Shown piece by piece: positions 8,850-19,091 of a stretch of 49,307 bases of DNA. The position numbers and the translations under genes were made by a program. The stretch's first letter is position 1; each line of letters begins with the position of its first letter. This stretch comes from Chara braunii (taxonomy: Eukaryota > Streptophyta > Charophyceae > Charales > Characeae): NCBI GenBank assembly GCA_003427395.1, contig BFEA01000385.1, positions 1,220,932 through 1,270,238 of the forward strand. The letters are read 5' to 3'. The notes beneath the pieces are model-generated. The model was not told where the DNA came from, did no database searches, and saw only the letters and a list, made by a program, of their open reading frames with translations.

Positions 8850-10376
8850 ATGCGGTGGATAACGTTCGCGGCGGTTTTCTCTCCGAGTTCTTACAGGTAC
8901 ACGCAGGGTTGTTGCAAATGCGCCGGAAGGCACACATTGCAGCACTTGCGGCCACAGCGTTGAGGCAGCGAAGTCCTTGTGCTGGTGTGTGACGTGGTGC
9001 ATGTCTGGCGCAGCCTATGGGCTCTATTCGGGGAAATTGTTTCACTGGAACTGCGGGAAAGGCATGTCGTTGAAAGTTCGACATCGACATGACGCAACTG
9101 TGTGCGGAAGCCGGTGAAATGTATGGAAGCGCACACGCAATTGTGCGAAGAACAACCGCACAGGGGGAGGCAGTGGCAACGAACGCGCAAGGAGTGCCTC
9201 GCCACCATGATAGAAAACTGTAAAAGTGCCGCTCGTCGCCGGAAAAAAACAAAAAAAAAGGAGGGGGAGGGGGGGCGGGGAGGGGGGTTGGGGGGGGGCC
9301 CAAAAGCGCCGCACGAACATCAAACGTGCTTCACATCCGGCGGCCGCATATGTGTGGAATCGACGGTGCGTATCCGGTACAGCATAGAACTGGTTCGTCG
9401 TCGGGGTATGCATTTGAACTCAGTTAGCGTCAGATGCAGTCGCGAAAGTCCAGTTTGGATGCCCTGAGGGTGGGGGGCGGTGGTGGTCCCACACAGGAAG
9501 ATGAGTGGATAATGTGCGTCCATGAGAGTGGAGATCGACGGCCACGGTGGAGCGCAGAGAATTCTAGGCCGGTCGAACCTGGCCCTGGCGCCGGCGAAGA
9601 GGACACCGCTGTTTCTCCTGCCCAGCTGTGTTCGGACCGCTGGAGCCGCCAAAGCCGGCGGTTTTCCGCCGAACCACGGGGAACTCGAGAAGCGGAGGAG
9701 CGTGGAGCACGCTGTGGATCATCTTCAGCAGCCTCATAACATCACATGAGGAATGAGATGAGTAGCCCATCCACACGCACTCTGCACACCTCTCTATCGC
9801 AGCGAGGCTGCAGGCGGATAAAGCATTGGGGTGCTGGCGCTCGCGCGCGAGGGCGCCAGTCTTGAGTCCGGACTTTACTGTCGCGAGGTGGATCGAAGTG
9901 AGTGCGAAGTCGGGATGGAGGGTGTCGTCCACCATGTTGTGGAAGGAGACGGAGGGGTCTGATGTGCAGGGGCGTGTGGCTGCACCCTCTCCTGCAGGTT
10001 GAGTTGAGTGGGAGTCGCCGCGGGTCTGCTACGCAAAGTGCCTCCTTTCGGTGCGGCAACCAAGCCGGAGCGGACCAGTAGTGTCGGAGTTGTCACGCCT
10101 ACCGTAGTCACATGCACTGTTGTGGTTCCTTACTTCCCTCGCTGGGTAGGTGAGGGAGTCTATTGCCATGCGATGAGATCTCAAGACCGAGGAAGAGAAC
10201 CGTGGTGCCCCTCCAGAGTCGAGGAGGCTGATTGGATCTGGATGAAAGCGGCAGCAGACAGAGACAGAGAGGAGAGGGCATTATAGCAGATGCGAGCGCT
10301 TGGCCACGGTGGCGCCTTTAAAGTAAGCGAACAGAAAGACGAACAGGGCTGCAAGAACCCTCGCACATGTACGCGC
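8850..10376. other. GC-rich region upstream of the Toc159-type gene, no gene recognised
   Basis: Several overlapping open frames occur on both strands but none has a recognisable domain, and their composition looks like chance in GC-rich DNA. A G-rich tract lies at about 9258-9300. The region may hold the promoter and 5' leader of the downstream gene, but no clear TATA box at a sensible distance was found. Confidence 0.4.
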
Positions 10377-10377
10377 A

Positions 10378-10378
10378 G

Positions 10379-10420
<42 letters not shown>

Positions 10421-10500
10421 ACACACACATACACGGACACAGACACACAGACACACAGACACAGACAGACGCACACAGACGCACACAGACGCACACAGAA
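10378..10500. repeat. (CA)n and CACAGA-type microsatellite
   Basis: CA dinucleotides (about 10382-10414) grade into imperfect ACACAGAC and GCACACAGAC units. It lies about 300 bp upstream of the Toc159-type start codon, in the likely promoter or leader. Confidence 0.9.
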
Positions 10501-10670
10501 ACATTTCCATCGGGGCGCGGTCAGTCCCGGTGTCATTTTGCAGCCTAGCTTGCTTTCCTCAACTTTCTCCCCCCTTCTTTCCTGCTCCCCCCTTCGCCCC
10601 ATCCTTTTCGTCCCCTCCTCCTCCTTCTCCTCCGCTACGTGGTTTGCAAAGTTGGTGCTTGTCGGGGTGA

Positions 10671-10724
10671 ATGCCGGGGGTTCACTCTTGTGTCAGTGCG
10701 GTGTTCTCCGCGACGCTGGGCTGA
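10671..10724 (+). promoter_or_regulatory. Possible 17-codon upstream ORF in the leader
   Basis: An ATG at 10671 opens a 17-codon frame ending in TGA at 10722-10724, in the same phase as the main gene and about 70 bp before its ATG. If the transcript starts upstream of 10671, this could lower translation of the main frame. An earlier ATG at 10367 opens a frame that runs past the main start, so the true transcript probably begins after it. Both points are inference. Confidence 0.3.
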
Positions 10725-10793
10725 GCGACTGCAGCAACCCACATACTTCGGTCGTTCCCACCCGCCAGCCGCTCGCGCACGGCGCTCCCGGTG

Positions 10794-13700
10794 ATGGACG
10801 ACCCGCCCAGCAACGGTTACATCGCGGAAGTCGCTCCTCCGATGAACAGTGTTTCCGCCATAGCCGCGGATAGTGTGGGGAAATTCCCGTCCGCGACCTC
10901 GGTCGATTCACCGGCCGCCAGCGCCCCGTCACTTCCGAAGGCCACCACCACCACCACCACGCCGACGATGATGGTACCGGACGGCGCCGTTGTGCCGGTT
11001 CCAAAACTGCCGGACCTTGGGGAGGGCATGCCGGGCCCCGGAAGTTCCACGCAGGCGACTGCGGGACCACCGGGAAATGGGGGGGTGACGGTGGCCACGC
11101 AGGGGGTTATTGATAGCGCCAGCGGCGGCGGGGATGGCCCCGCGCGGACGGCGGCTGCTGGTGCTGCTGCGTCAGCTCCGACGGCAACAGGGATAGGGCT
11201 TGCAGCCATCGGGTCCCTTGCGCCGAGTGGCGGATCCAAGCAGCCCACCCTGAATTCCAGTAGCGGTGGTGCAACCTCTGTTGCGAATGTGGACCAGGCG
11301 GTGTCCTCGGGCCTGGAGGTTGTTGCCGCCGGTTCGGCTGGAACCGAGGAACAGTTTCAGCCTCGGATTAGGGCGCCCGTCACCGTAGATGATGAGGAGG
11401 AGGACGATGATCAGGTCGTGGCGTTCGTCCGGCAACCCTCTTTGGGGCTTGCTGAGCCTGCGGGCACGACCCCACCAGGCAGCGCATCCGACGTGGAGGG
11501 GACCGATTTGGCGTTGTCGTCACAACTGGCCGTGGGCAGTAATCCCGCGGGTGGCAGCGCCGCCAGTGGTGGCGGCGACGAAGACGGGAATGCGGCCGTA
11601 CGCTCGCCGCTTCTATCATCTTCGCCGGCTATTTCGTCCGTGGACACCGCCCTGAGCCTTCAGCTCGGGAGCGACGAGTCGGACATCGTCGGTCTTGCAG
11701 CACATTCAGCATTGATGAGACTGAACGAGCTAGCCTCGGGAAAGTCCTCTGTGGACCCTCGCATTCTGCAGGGCGTGGATGAGCAGCAGTTTGGGAACAG
11801 GGTCGCTCAACTTGCTATAGCCAATCAGCTTGACCCGGATAGTCCGGAAATAAACTCCATCGTGGAGGCGTTGCTGCCCGTCGTTAGAGAGCTTAACTCT
11901 GCTGCGGAAGGCGGGTTGTCGCCTATGCCGGGGGGCAGCACAGGAGGGTCCCCTGGGGTGTCGCTCACACCTTCAGGTTCTTTCCCGGCGCGCGACGACG
12001 GACTGTCTATCCGAGCGCCATTGACGGCGGACGACGAGGAGGAGGAGCTACTAGAGGCGGAGGGCGAACCGGAAGTGATGTCTAGAGGAGTAACGGATGA
12101 GAGGGTGGTGGTGGCCAGGCAGGCAGGAGACGCCGCTGCCCTAACTGCTGAGCAGCAGAAGGGACTGCTGTCGGGGATGACTGACACAGGTGCGACTCCA
12201 GAAGACGCCGTGGGCGAGGCGGCGGCGGCGGCAGCAGCACCTGCGTACTTCGGCCCCGCCGACGAAACGGACGGGGAGGACGACGACGAGTTGGAGGACG
12301 AGACGGAGGAGGAAATGGAGGTGCAGAGAGCGCTTGCTTCGGCCTCAGGATTGCCTGTGCGAGTTGCGCAGGAAGAGAGCATCGCTGGTCCTCCTCCGCC
12401 GCCGACCGCTTTTGCTGCGGCGGCGGCTACTGATGCTGGATTGCCGCGGTCGCCGGCCGAGTCCCCCGTCAATGCGCTAGTGGGACTGACTGACATCGCA
12501 GGAACGAACACCGTGGGGGAGCAGAAGAACGAGGGATATGAGCAGCAGGCTGTGGCTGCGCCTCGAGAGGCTCCTCCTTCCGCGGCTGTCGGAGATCGAA
12601 CAGGCATGGCCGCCGCCTCTTTCCCGACAACCAACGGGATGGTGGATGCGACGTTGATGCAGGGCGATGATCCGATCGGTGATGAGGATGATGACGTGGC
12701 TGAATGGGATGACGAGGACGATGACGTGGATGAGGACGATGACGTGGACGATGAGGACGATGACGAAGAGGAAGTCGAGGAGGTGGATGACGAGGAGGTA
12801 GAAGATGAGGAGGCGCCAGCCAGGGCTCCGGCATTCAATCCGCTAATGAGTATCCCGCGCTCGGCGGCAGGATTGGCGGGGGGGTTGGAAGGGGCAGGTG
12901 TGGCGGTGGCCGCGAATGGAAACGGCAGCAACAACAATCCTGCGTTGAGTGGGGGGAGCAGCTCCGCGGGACCGACACGTGCGGCCGATCCCGCGCAAAT
13001 GGCCAACCCTGGCGGAAGCGGGACGGGAGGTACTGCTGGTGGCGCTGACTCGAGGGCGCCAGCTCTGGAGCCAGCCACGAGGGCAGCGTCGGCGTCTTCC
13101 CTGGTAGGGGGAGGAGGCGGATCAGCGGGCGGTCGTTCAGGAGGGGGAGCGGCGGGAGCTGCTGCTGCCAATCCTGCGAGATCTGTCCTCAGCGGGACGG
13201 CCGCTCAGCCGGCGCAGACGGGGGCAGGGGCAGCCGCGGAGGACCCGACCGATCAGTTCCGCGAGAAGCGGGAGAAACTTCAGAACATTCGGGTGAAGCT
13301 GCTGCGTGTCGCGCAGAGGCTGGGAAGAAGCGCGCGGGATAACGTTGTCGCACAGGTTCTGTACAGGCTTGAGCTGGCGGAGCAGCTGAGGGCAGGGCGA
13401 AGCCTTGCCAGGGGTAGCGTGTTCGCGTTCGACCGCGCGGCTGCCATAGCCGAGGAGCAGGAGGCCGCCGCCGGTGCGGACTCGGACCTGGATTTCACCT
13501 GCACTATCATGTTGCTGGGGAAGACGGGCGTTGGGAAAAGCGCCACCATCAACTCCATCTTCGACCAGCCCCTCTGCTCCGCGAATGCGTTTCTGCCCGA
13601 AACGAAGACCGTGAGGGAGGTGGTCGGCACCGTGCATGGCATTCAGGTCAGGGTGATAGATACCCCAGCTTTGCAGCCGTCGATGATGGATCAGAGGAAG

Positions 13701-15455
13701 AATGAGCAAGTCATGGCGTCGGTCAAGAGGTTTGTGAAAAAGCGTTCCCCGGATATCGTCCTGTACGTTGACAGGTTGGATATGCAGAGCAGAGATTACG
13801 GCGACTTGCCGCTGCTGAAGACGATCACCGACACCTTCGGTCCTTCCGTTTGGTTCAATGCTATCGTCGTTCTCACCCACGCTTCGGCGGCGCCTCCCGA
13901 AGGTAGCAACGGCCAGCCGATCAGCTACGAGATGTACGTCGCGCAGAGGTCGCACGTCGTTCAGCAGACCATCCGGCAGGTGGCGGGCGACATGCGCCTG
14001 ATGAACCCCGTTGCACTGGTGGAAAACCATCCCAATTGCCGCACGAATCGCGCCGGACAGAAGGTTCTGCCCAACGGGCAGGTGTGGAAACCGCACCTCC
14101 TGCTGCTATGTTTCGCGTCCAAGATCTTGGCGGAGGCGAACGCGCTGCTGAACCTGCAAGAGAGCAGCTCCACAGGAAGGTCGCTGGGAGGAGGAGGGGG
14201 CGGGGGCGGATTTGGAGGAGGGGGAGGGGGGCGCGGGTTCGGCGCCAGGCCGAAGGTGCCGCCGCTGCCGTTCCTACTGTCTTCGCTGATCACGTCGCGA
14301 CCGCCGCGGAGATCGCCATACGAGGATGCGGAGAGGTCGGACGAAGAGTCGGAGTCTGGGTCGTCGTCCTCTTCGGATGAAGAGTCGGAAATGGAACAGG
14401 AGACGGGAAATCAGGTGGGGGAGGCGGAGGAGGAGGAGGAGGGAGGAGATGAGGCCGAGGAGGAGAGGGGGGAGGGAAAGGAAAGGAAGGTGGAGCGGTC
14501 GAGACGGAGGGCGGAAAGACGGCGAAGAAGGGAGGCGAAGGAGAACCGCAAGAAGGAGATGGAGGCTATGGCAGCTGAAGAAGACGACGAAGAGAACAAG
14601 CCGAAACAGGTGGCCGTTCCAGCGCCTGACCCCGCCCTGCCCCCCTCTTTCGACAGCGACAACCCCGCGCATCGCTATAGGTTCATGGAGTCCGCCAGTC
14701 AGTGGCTTGTCAGGCCTATCGTTGAAAACCACGGTTGGGATCACGATAGCGGGATCGACGGTTTCAGCCTCGATAAGGCATTCATGGTCAGAAAGAGAAT
14801 CCCAGCCAACATCAGCGGCCAGATTACCAAAGACAAGAAGGACGCGAATCTGACACTGGAGATGGAGGGCTCCATTCCTCACGATGAGTGGAGGGTGACC
14901 ACTAGCGGCTTCGACGTGCAGACGGTTGGCAAGGATCTCGCCTTCACCCTCCGGAGCGAAACGCGATTCAAGAACCTCAAGAACAATAAAACTGTGGGAG
15001 GGTTATCCATGAGCATGGTGGGTGGGTCCATGGCAGGTGGCTTGAAGCTGGAGGATAGACTCAAAGTGGGGAAGAGGCTGAAGTTGGTTATGAGTGGCGG
15101 TGCGATCACAGGAGGAGATCCTGGGACGTTTGTGAGGGGGAGAGGAGACGTTGCCTATGGGGGAAACATGGAGGTGACCATCACGAGGTCCAATCCGGAG
15201 GATCCCACGAGGACGACAATCGGCTTGTCGATGATGGATTGGAGAGGTGACGTGGCGCTAGGAGGGAATTTGCAGACGCAGTTCGTATGGGGCAAGGCAA
15301 TGATGGTCGGCAGAGCTAACCTGAACAGCCGTGGACAGGGGCAAATATCCATCAGGACGAGCTCGAACGAGTTGCTGCAGATTGCACTTGTCGGTCTTGT
15401 GCCCATGCTCAAGTACCTCTTTACCCGCAACCAGGATATATCTCCTGATATGTGA
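10794..15455 (+). CDS. Toc159-family chloroplast protein-import GTPase receptor
   Basis: The product is 1553 aa from the ATG at 10794; the preceding GTG is not needed, a TGA at 10722 closes the frame upstream, and the next in-frame ATG is at 10842. The family forms the GTP-dependent preprotein receptor of the TOC complex in the outer chloroplast envelope. Three domains are visible. The acidic, low-complexity A-domain (1 to about 815) includes a dense D/E block near 628-675. The G-domain (about 820-1130) has the family lead-in REKLQNIRVKLLR, P-loop GKTGVGKS (909-916), T-H of G4 (1028-1029) and ENHPNCR of G5 (from 1077). The M-domain (about 1278-1553) starts PDPALPPSFD and contains ITKDKK, RFKNLKNNKT and LQIALV. 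Oddities are DTPA (956-959) instead of the usual DTPG, a glycine-rich stretch after the G-domain and a long acidic-then-basic linker (about 1170-1265). No intron is seen and the frame is intact. The paralogue class (159, 132/120 or 90) cannot be assigned. Confidence 0.95.
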   Translation: MDDPPSNGYIAEVAPPMNSVSAIAADSVGKFPSATSVDSPAASAPSLPKATTTTTTPTMMVPDGAVVPVPKLPDLGEGMPGPGSSTQATAGPPGNGGVTVATQGVIDSASGGGDGPARTAAAGAAASAPTATGIGLAAIGSLAPSGGSKQPTLNSSSGGATSVANVDQAVSSGLEVVAAGSAGTEEQFQPRIRAPVTVDDEEEDDDQVVAFVRQPSLGLAEPAGTTPPGSASDVEGTDLALSSQLAVGSNPAGGSAASGGGDEDGNAAVRSPLLSSSPAISSVDTALSLQLGSDESDIVGLAAHSALMRLNELASGKSSVDPRILQGVDEQQFGNRVAQLAIANQLDPDSPEINSIVEALLPVVRELNSAAEGGLSPMPGGSTGGSPGVSLTPSGSFPARDDGLSIRAPLTADDEEEELLEAEGEPEVMSRGVTDERVVVARQAGDAAALTAEQQKGLLSGMTDTGATPEDAVGEAAAAAAAPAYFGPADETDGEDDDELEDETEEEMEVQRALASASGLPVRVAQEESIAGPPPPPTAFAAAAATDAGLPRSPAESPVNALVGLTDIAGTNTVGEQKNEGYEQQAVAAPREAPPSAAVGDRTGMAAASFPTTNGMVDATLMQGDDPIGDEDDDVAEWDDEDDDVDEDDDVDDEDDDEEEVEEVDDEEVEDEEAPARAPAFNPLMSIPRSAAGLAGGLEGAGVAVAANGNGSNNNPALSGGSSSAGPTRAADPAQMANPGGSGTGGTAGGADSRAPALEPATRAASASSLVGGGGGSAGGRSGGGAAGAAAANPARSVLSGTAAQPAQTGAGAAAEDPTDQFREKREKLQNIRVKLLRVAQRLGRSARDNVVAQVLYRLELAEQLRAGRSLARGSVFAFDRAAAIAEEQEAAAGADSDLDFTCTIMLLGKTGVGKSATINSIFDQPLCSANAFLPETKTVREVVGTVHGIQVRVIDTPALQPSMMDQRKNEQVMASVKRFVKKRSPDIVLYVDRLDMQSRDYGDLPLLKTITDTFGPSVWFNAIVVLTHASAAPPEGSNGQPISYEMYVAQRSHVVQQTIRQVAGDMRLMNPVALVENHPNCRTNRAGQKVLPNGQVWKPHLLLLCFASKILAEANALLNLQESSSTGRSLGGGGGGGGFGGGGGGRGFGARPKVPPLPFLLSSLITSRPPRRSPYEDAERSDEESESGSSSSSDEESEMEQETGNQVGEAEEEEEGGDEAEEERGEGKERKVERSRRRAERRRRREAKENRKKEMEAMAAEEDDEENKPKQVAVPAPDPALPPSFDSDNPAHRYRFMESASQWLVRPIVENHGWDHDSGIDGFSLDKAFMVRKRIPANISGQITKDKKDANLTLEMEGSIPHDEWRVTTSGFDVQTVGKDLAFTLRSETRFKNLKNNKTVGGLSMSMVGGSMAGGLKLEDRLKVGKRLKLVMSGGAITGGDPGTFVRGRGDVAYGGNMEVTITRSNPEDPTRTTIGLSMMDWRGDVALGGNLQTQFVWGKAMMVGRANLNSRGQGQISIRTSSNELLQIALVGLVPMLKYLFTRNQDISPDM

Positions 15456-15501
15456 ATGTTGAGGGAGCGCTTTCAAGTTGTCTTGAGCGAGTACGACGCT
15501 C

Positions 15502-15503
<2 letters not shown>

Positions 15504-15564
<61 letters not shown>
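15504..15564. repeat. (CT)n microsatellite in the 3' flank
   Basis: About 29 CT units begin some 50 bp after the Toc159-type stop codon, so they probably lie in the 3' UTR. Confidence 0.9.
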
Positions 15565-15569
<5 letters not shown>

Positions 15570-15601
15570 TCTGGCCAGTGCTTGTCGTGCTCACGGAGAA
15601 G

Positions 15602-15737
15602 CAGAAAGAACGATTGATTTACTTAAGCCCAGAAACAGAAAGAACGATTGATTTAGCTAAGCCCAGAACCAGAAAGAACGATTGATTTAGCTAAGCCCAG
15701 AACCAGAAAGAACGATTGATTTAGCTAAGCCCACGCT
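15602..15737. repeat. Four tandem 34-bp repeats
   Basis: CAGAAAGAACGATTGATTTA followed by GCTAAGCCCAGAAC starts at 15602, 15636, 15670 and 15704 with exact 34-bp spacing. The first unit differs slightly, the last two are almost identical. It is probably transcribed in the 3' UTR of the preceding gene. Confidence 0.95.
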
Positions 15738-16439
15738 ATTTCTTGGTCGTTGCGAAGGAGCGTGGGAAGGTACGGGGCGTCGTTGGTTGTCGGTTAAACG
15801 AAATGGGGAAGGGGTTCATTGCTTCGTTGCTTGAAAACAAAGTAGTTTGTGGGTTGAAGCAAAAAATGGTCGGAAGGGTTCTTTCGGTTCTCGCCTGGAA
15901 GGACATGAGCGAAGCTCTGTGTTAGCTTTTGTATGTTGAAAGGAGGAGGGTGTCGACTTGAAGGATGGCCATGGCAGTTGCTGTTTTGTCCGTTGAAAGA
16001 GAGTTTTGGCGGTCGAATGCGAATGTCGATCGATCAATCAATCAATCAATTGCGGAACAAACAAAGAAGGGAAGGTTGAAGGATTGTAAGGGCGATGGTT
16101 AAGTCGATGATGCGGACATAGTAGAGATGGGTGTCGTGGAGGAGAGGAGGGAGAAGAATGGAGTGCTGATTTTGCTGTCTTCTTCCATGAATCCGGTTTT
16201 TGGCGGGAAAGAGGATTTCCGGGTTTTGGCGGGAAAGAGGATTTATGAGAGGAAAGGTGTCCCAGCATGCAACCTAGAGGGAAGGAGCCGTGTGCAAGCG
16301 GTCGCGCTCTCTATTTGATGACTAGAAGAAGATCCGATGGCTCATTCATTTACGAGCTATCTATCTCCTCTGATTGTGTGAGGGCAGAAGGGACGTGGAA
16401 TGGGGAATGCATCATCATTAAAAACAAAGATCCAATTGG

Positions 16440-16440
<1 letters not shown>
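15738..16440. other. No recognised gene
   Basis: Short open frames only. A GGTTTTTGGCGGGAAAGAGG-type word is repeated side by side near 16195-16242, and a GATC/AATC run lies near 16027-16050. Confidence 0.4.
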
Positions 16441-16511
<71 letters not shown>

Positions 16512-16547
16512 CCCCCCCCCCCCCCCCCCCCCCCTCCCCCCCTCTTT
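16441..16547. repeat. Poly(C) tract, 68 uninterrupted C then C-rich
   Basis: C at 16441-16508, then C runs of 25 and 7 split by single T. Such a tract can form i-motif (C strand) and G-quadruplex (G strand) structures. The length may be distorted by assembly. Confidence 0.85.
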
Positions 16548-17444
16548 TCTGCATTTGGCCTGTCTTTCGCCTTCACCCTCACAACGCTTAGGCTCTGCTT
16601 GTGAGGTGCTCCGCGCGTTGTGTGGTGGGTGCTGATGGGAATCACCCTCTGGTTGCTGCGTTTCGATGGAGGATCTTCTGGGCACTGGTGTTGTGCACTT
16701 GCCTCCTGCCACTAATTGCTCTGGTACCCTGTCCGCCCTCTCTCAACGTGTGAGGCTTCCCTTGAGCACACGGCCGTAGGATCCCTCTCCCTCTTGTCCA
16801 CCTTGAGTACATGGATGAGGAGGAGGCCCTGTTCCTTGAATCACTATTACCCCTGTTGTCCACCCTTCTTTCTGCACAATCACCAAGACGTCGTTGTTGG
16901 ACTGTTATACCCCGCTCCGTTACTCTTGAGGACCTCTTCTGTTCTCTCTCTCCCTTTGTGAGATGAATAGTAAAGAGGTGTCGGACTCTGATCTGAGCCT
17001 ATACTTTCCTCCTCTCGCAGCTCGCGCTCGGTTTCTCTTGACGTTCTGTTCCCACTCCCCTGAAACTCCTTTCAGCTTAACCCTTATTCCTTTTTCTGAA
17101 CTCATAAGTCATCTTAACAGTGTGTTTTGGACCCTGGACCTCTGGTTGTCCCGTCAAGTCAAGAACAACCATCTGATATGCTGCGATATGCGAAACGTGT
17201 TGTTGCTGGAGAATCAGTAACGCCGTTGTTGCTGTCATCGGCTCGGTGATGCGAGAGAGAGAGATGTTGTCGTCCTTGCGAGTCGCGGGCTGAGTGCGAG
17301 AGCGCGGGGCGACCAATCATTTAGGACGGAATTTCATTCATCTCAAGCTCTGAGATTTTTGTTGGCTCTGTTAATTTGTGTTGTATGTTGTCTGTGGGCC
17401 ACGAACGGCAAATAGAGACGAGAATGTGTGTGGGTATGCCGTAT
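16548..17444. other. No recognised gene
   Basis: No domain, RNA gene or repeat was recognised on either strand. Confidence 0.4.
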
Positions 17445-17468
17445 GTGTGTGTGTGTGTGTGTGTGTGN

Positions 17469-17542
<74 letters not shown>
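17445..17542. repeat. Compound (GT)n-N-(GA)n microsatellite
   Basis: GT repeats to 17467, one undetermined base at 17468, then about 37 GA units. Confidence 0.9.
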
Positions 17543-17545
<3 letters not shown>

Positions 17546-18112
17546 GTTGTGGTTGTGATCGTAGGCGTTCGCAAAGTAGATACGTAACGTTTTACAGTTG
17601 CCTTCTACCATCGTAGGCGATGGTGAGTTTTCTGGGTTGGTTGAGTTGGACCGGGGCTGAATGTTGCTGCCTCCTTGTGTTTTGATTGTTGTGGAGCATT
17701 AGTCCACGGGCAAGGTTGTTACCCTCTGCTGGTGGTAATTGTGTAAGAGTAGATCTGTCTGAGAAGGCCCCGAAAAGGAGCTGGCGTTTTCACGTCCTGA
17801 CCACTTTTCTTCACCCCCTTTCATCCTTTAGGAGCAGCCGAGGCTAAGGGGCCCCCTGTTTTCGTAGTGGCATGTCACAGACTCTCCGCTTACTGGTGAC
17901 GACGTCTATGCACTGGCGTTCTGGTGGCACCGCAGCCACTTTCGCTGACTTCTTAGCTAGTGGTGTGAAGATCTGTCTGTCTTAAATGAGCATCTCGAAC
18001 TACTTCTGGACCATTCTCGTTTATAATTCTTGATTCTTGGTTGGAGAACTGTGTTTCTTGAAAGGTTGCCGTTCCGATTCCGTCGGCTTGACATCGGCAT
18101 TTTCCGAGGACC

Positions 18113-18116
<4 letters not shown>
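17543..18116. other. No recognised gene
   Basis: Only short frames without recognisable domains. Confidence 0.4.

Positions 18117-18205
<89 letters not shown>
18117..18205. repeat. Compound (CT)n(GT)n microsatellite
   Basis: About 30 CT followed by about 14 GT units. The same pyrimidine/purine dinucleotide pairing occurs at 17445 (inverted) and around the gap at 28143. Confidence 0.9.
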
Positions 18206-19000
18206 CTTCACCCCTTGTGTGTGTGCTTCTTTCTGTCCGTCTCTGCCTGCGATGTCCACCTATTTTCCCGCCCATCTTGAATGGCTTCAGCAGTGGCTGC
18301 GCGTGGTTGATCATCGTGCGTGTTTGGTGGACTGTTCCTCACTGAAGAACGGAGCTCTGGCATACTTGCGCTGTCAAATGTGCCTTCTGTTTTTGGTCCT
18401 ATATGCTACCTTTCCGTGGGAGCTAGCCAAAGCTGGTTTCAAACAAGAGGCATGGGGGTTCGCTGCACCACTCAGTCCCAACTTACAGTATGTGTTGAGC
18501 GCCCAACGACCAATCAACGACGAGCACACTGGCCAAGTTCGTGTAACTGCCGACGTAGCCTCCCGGTCGTAGAGCTCTGTTCGAGTTCGGTGGAGTGGCG
18601 CACAATCCACATTGTGAATGAATCTGGTCTTTACTTCGGTCACATCCGTACAGGAAAGCGGGTTCTTCTGAAGTCCCAAGAACGTCCACACCCCAGGTCG
18701 TGATGATGGGCAGTCAGGTCACCGAAGTGGTGTGCGCCAAAGAGGTCCCTCGCTCTCCACGAAATGTCTTTGTCGGGGGACTTAGCAAAGTTGGTCGGTG
18801 GGTGGGCTTTGGCCAAAGATCCCAACCCCTCTCATTCGATCCGCTCCGCTCTGCTGGAAAATGCAGCTGGCGAGTGTGTGCGGCCATGTTCTGCACTCTG
18901 CAACCAATTGTTTTTTGGCCTTCGGCGAGCGAGTGGGGGTGCGAGACCCATGGATGAATGAGGGGGGGTCATCGTTTTGTCGTTTGTGCATGCATGTGGA
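18206..19000. other. No recognised gene
   Basis: Short overlapping frames, no domain recognised. Confidence 0.4.
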
Positions 19001-19091
19001 GAGTAGTGGAGCGAATTCCCTGTTCCCTGTGTCATGGATGTGTATGGACAAACGACAGGGAACAGGGAACAGGGAATTCGCTCCACTACTC
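19001..19091. repeat. Perfect 30-bp inverted repeat (hairpin)
   Basis: GAGTAGTGGAGCGAATTCCC plus TGTTCCCTGT at 19001-19030 is repeated in inverse at 19062-19091 with a 31-nt loop. The right arm carries an extra CCCTGTT unit. Immediately downstream, GGAATCGAGTTGACCACGTA occurs twice (about 19095 and 19151). It could be a small foldback element or the precursor of a small RNA; no data decide this. Confidence 0.9.

Noticed and set aside
8848-9935. Overlapping open frames on both strands in the upstream GC-rich region
   Set aside because: No domain, no consistent codon bias and mutual overlap; they look like chance frames in GC-rich DNA.
10290-10670. Long open frames through the CA microsatellite upstream of the gene
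   Set aside because: The products are THTHTH or CVCVCV runs created by the dinucleotide repeat, with no other evidence of coding.
11825-13171. A 448-codon open frame on the minus strand inside the Toc159-type gene
   Set aside because: It is composed almost only of A, P, S and T from the antisense of acidic and alanine-rich codons. The plus-strand frame has clear domains, so this is a shadow.
16267-16712. Proline-rich or glycine-rich proteins across the poly(C) tract
   Set aside because: They are simply translations of a homopolymer.
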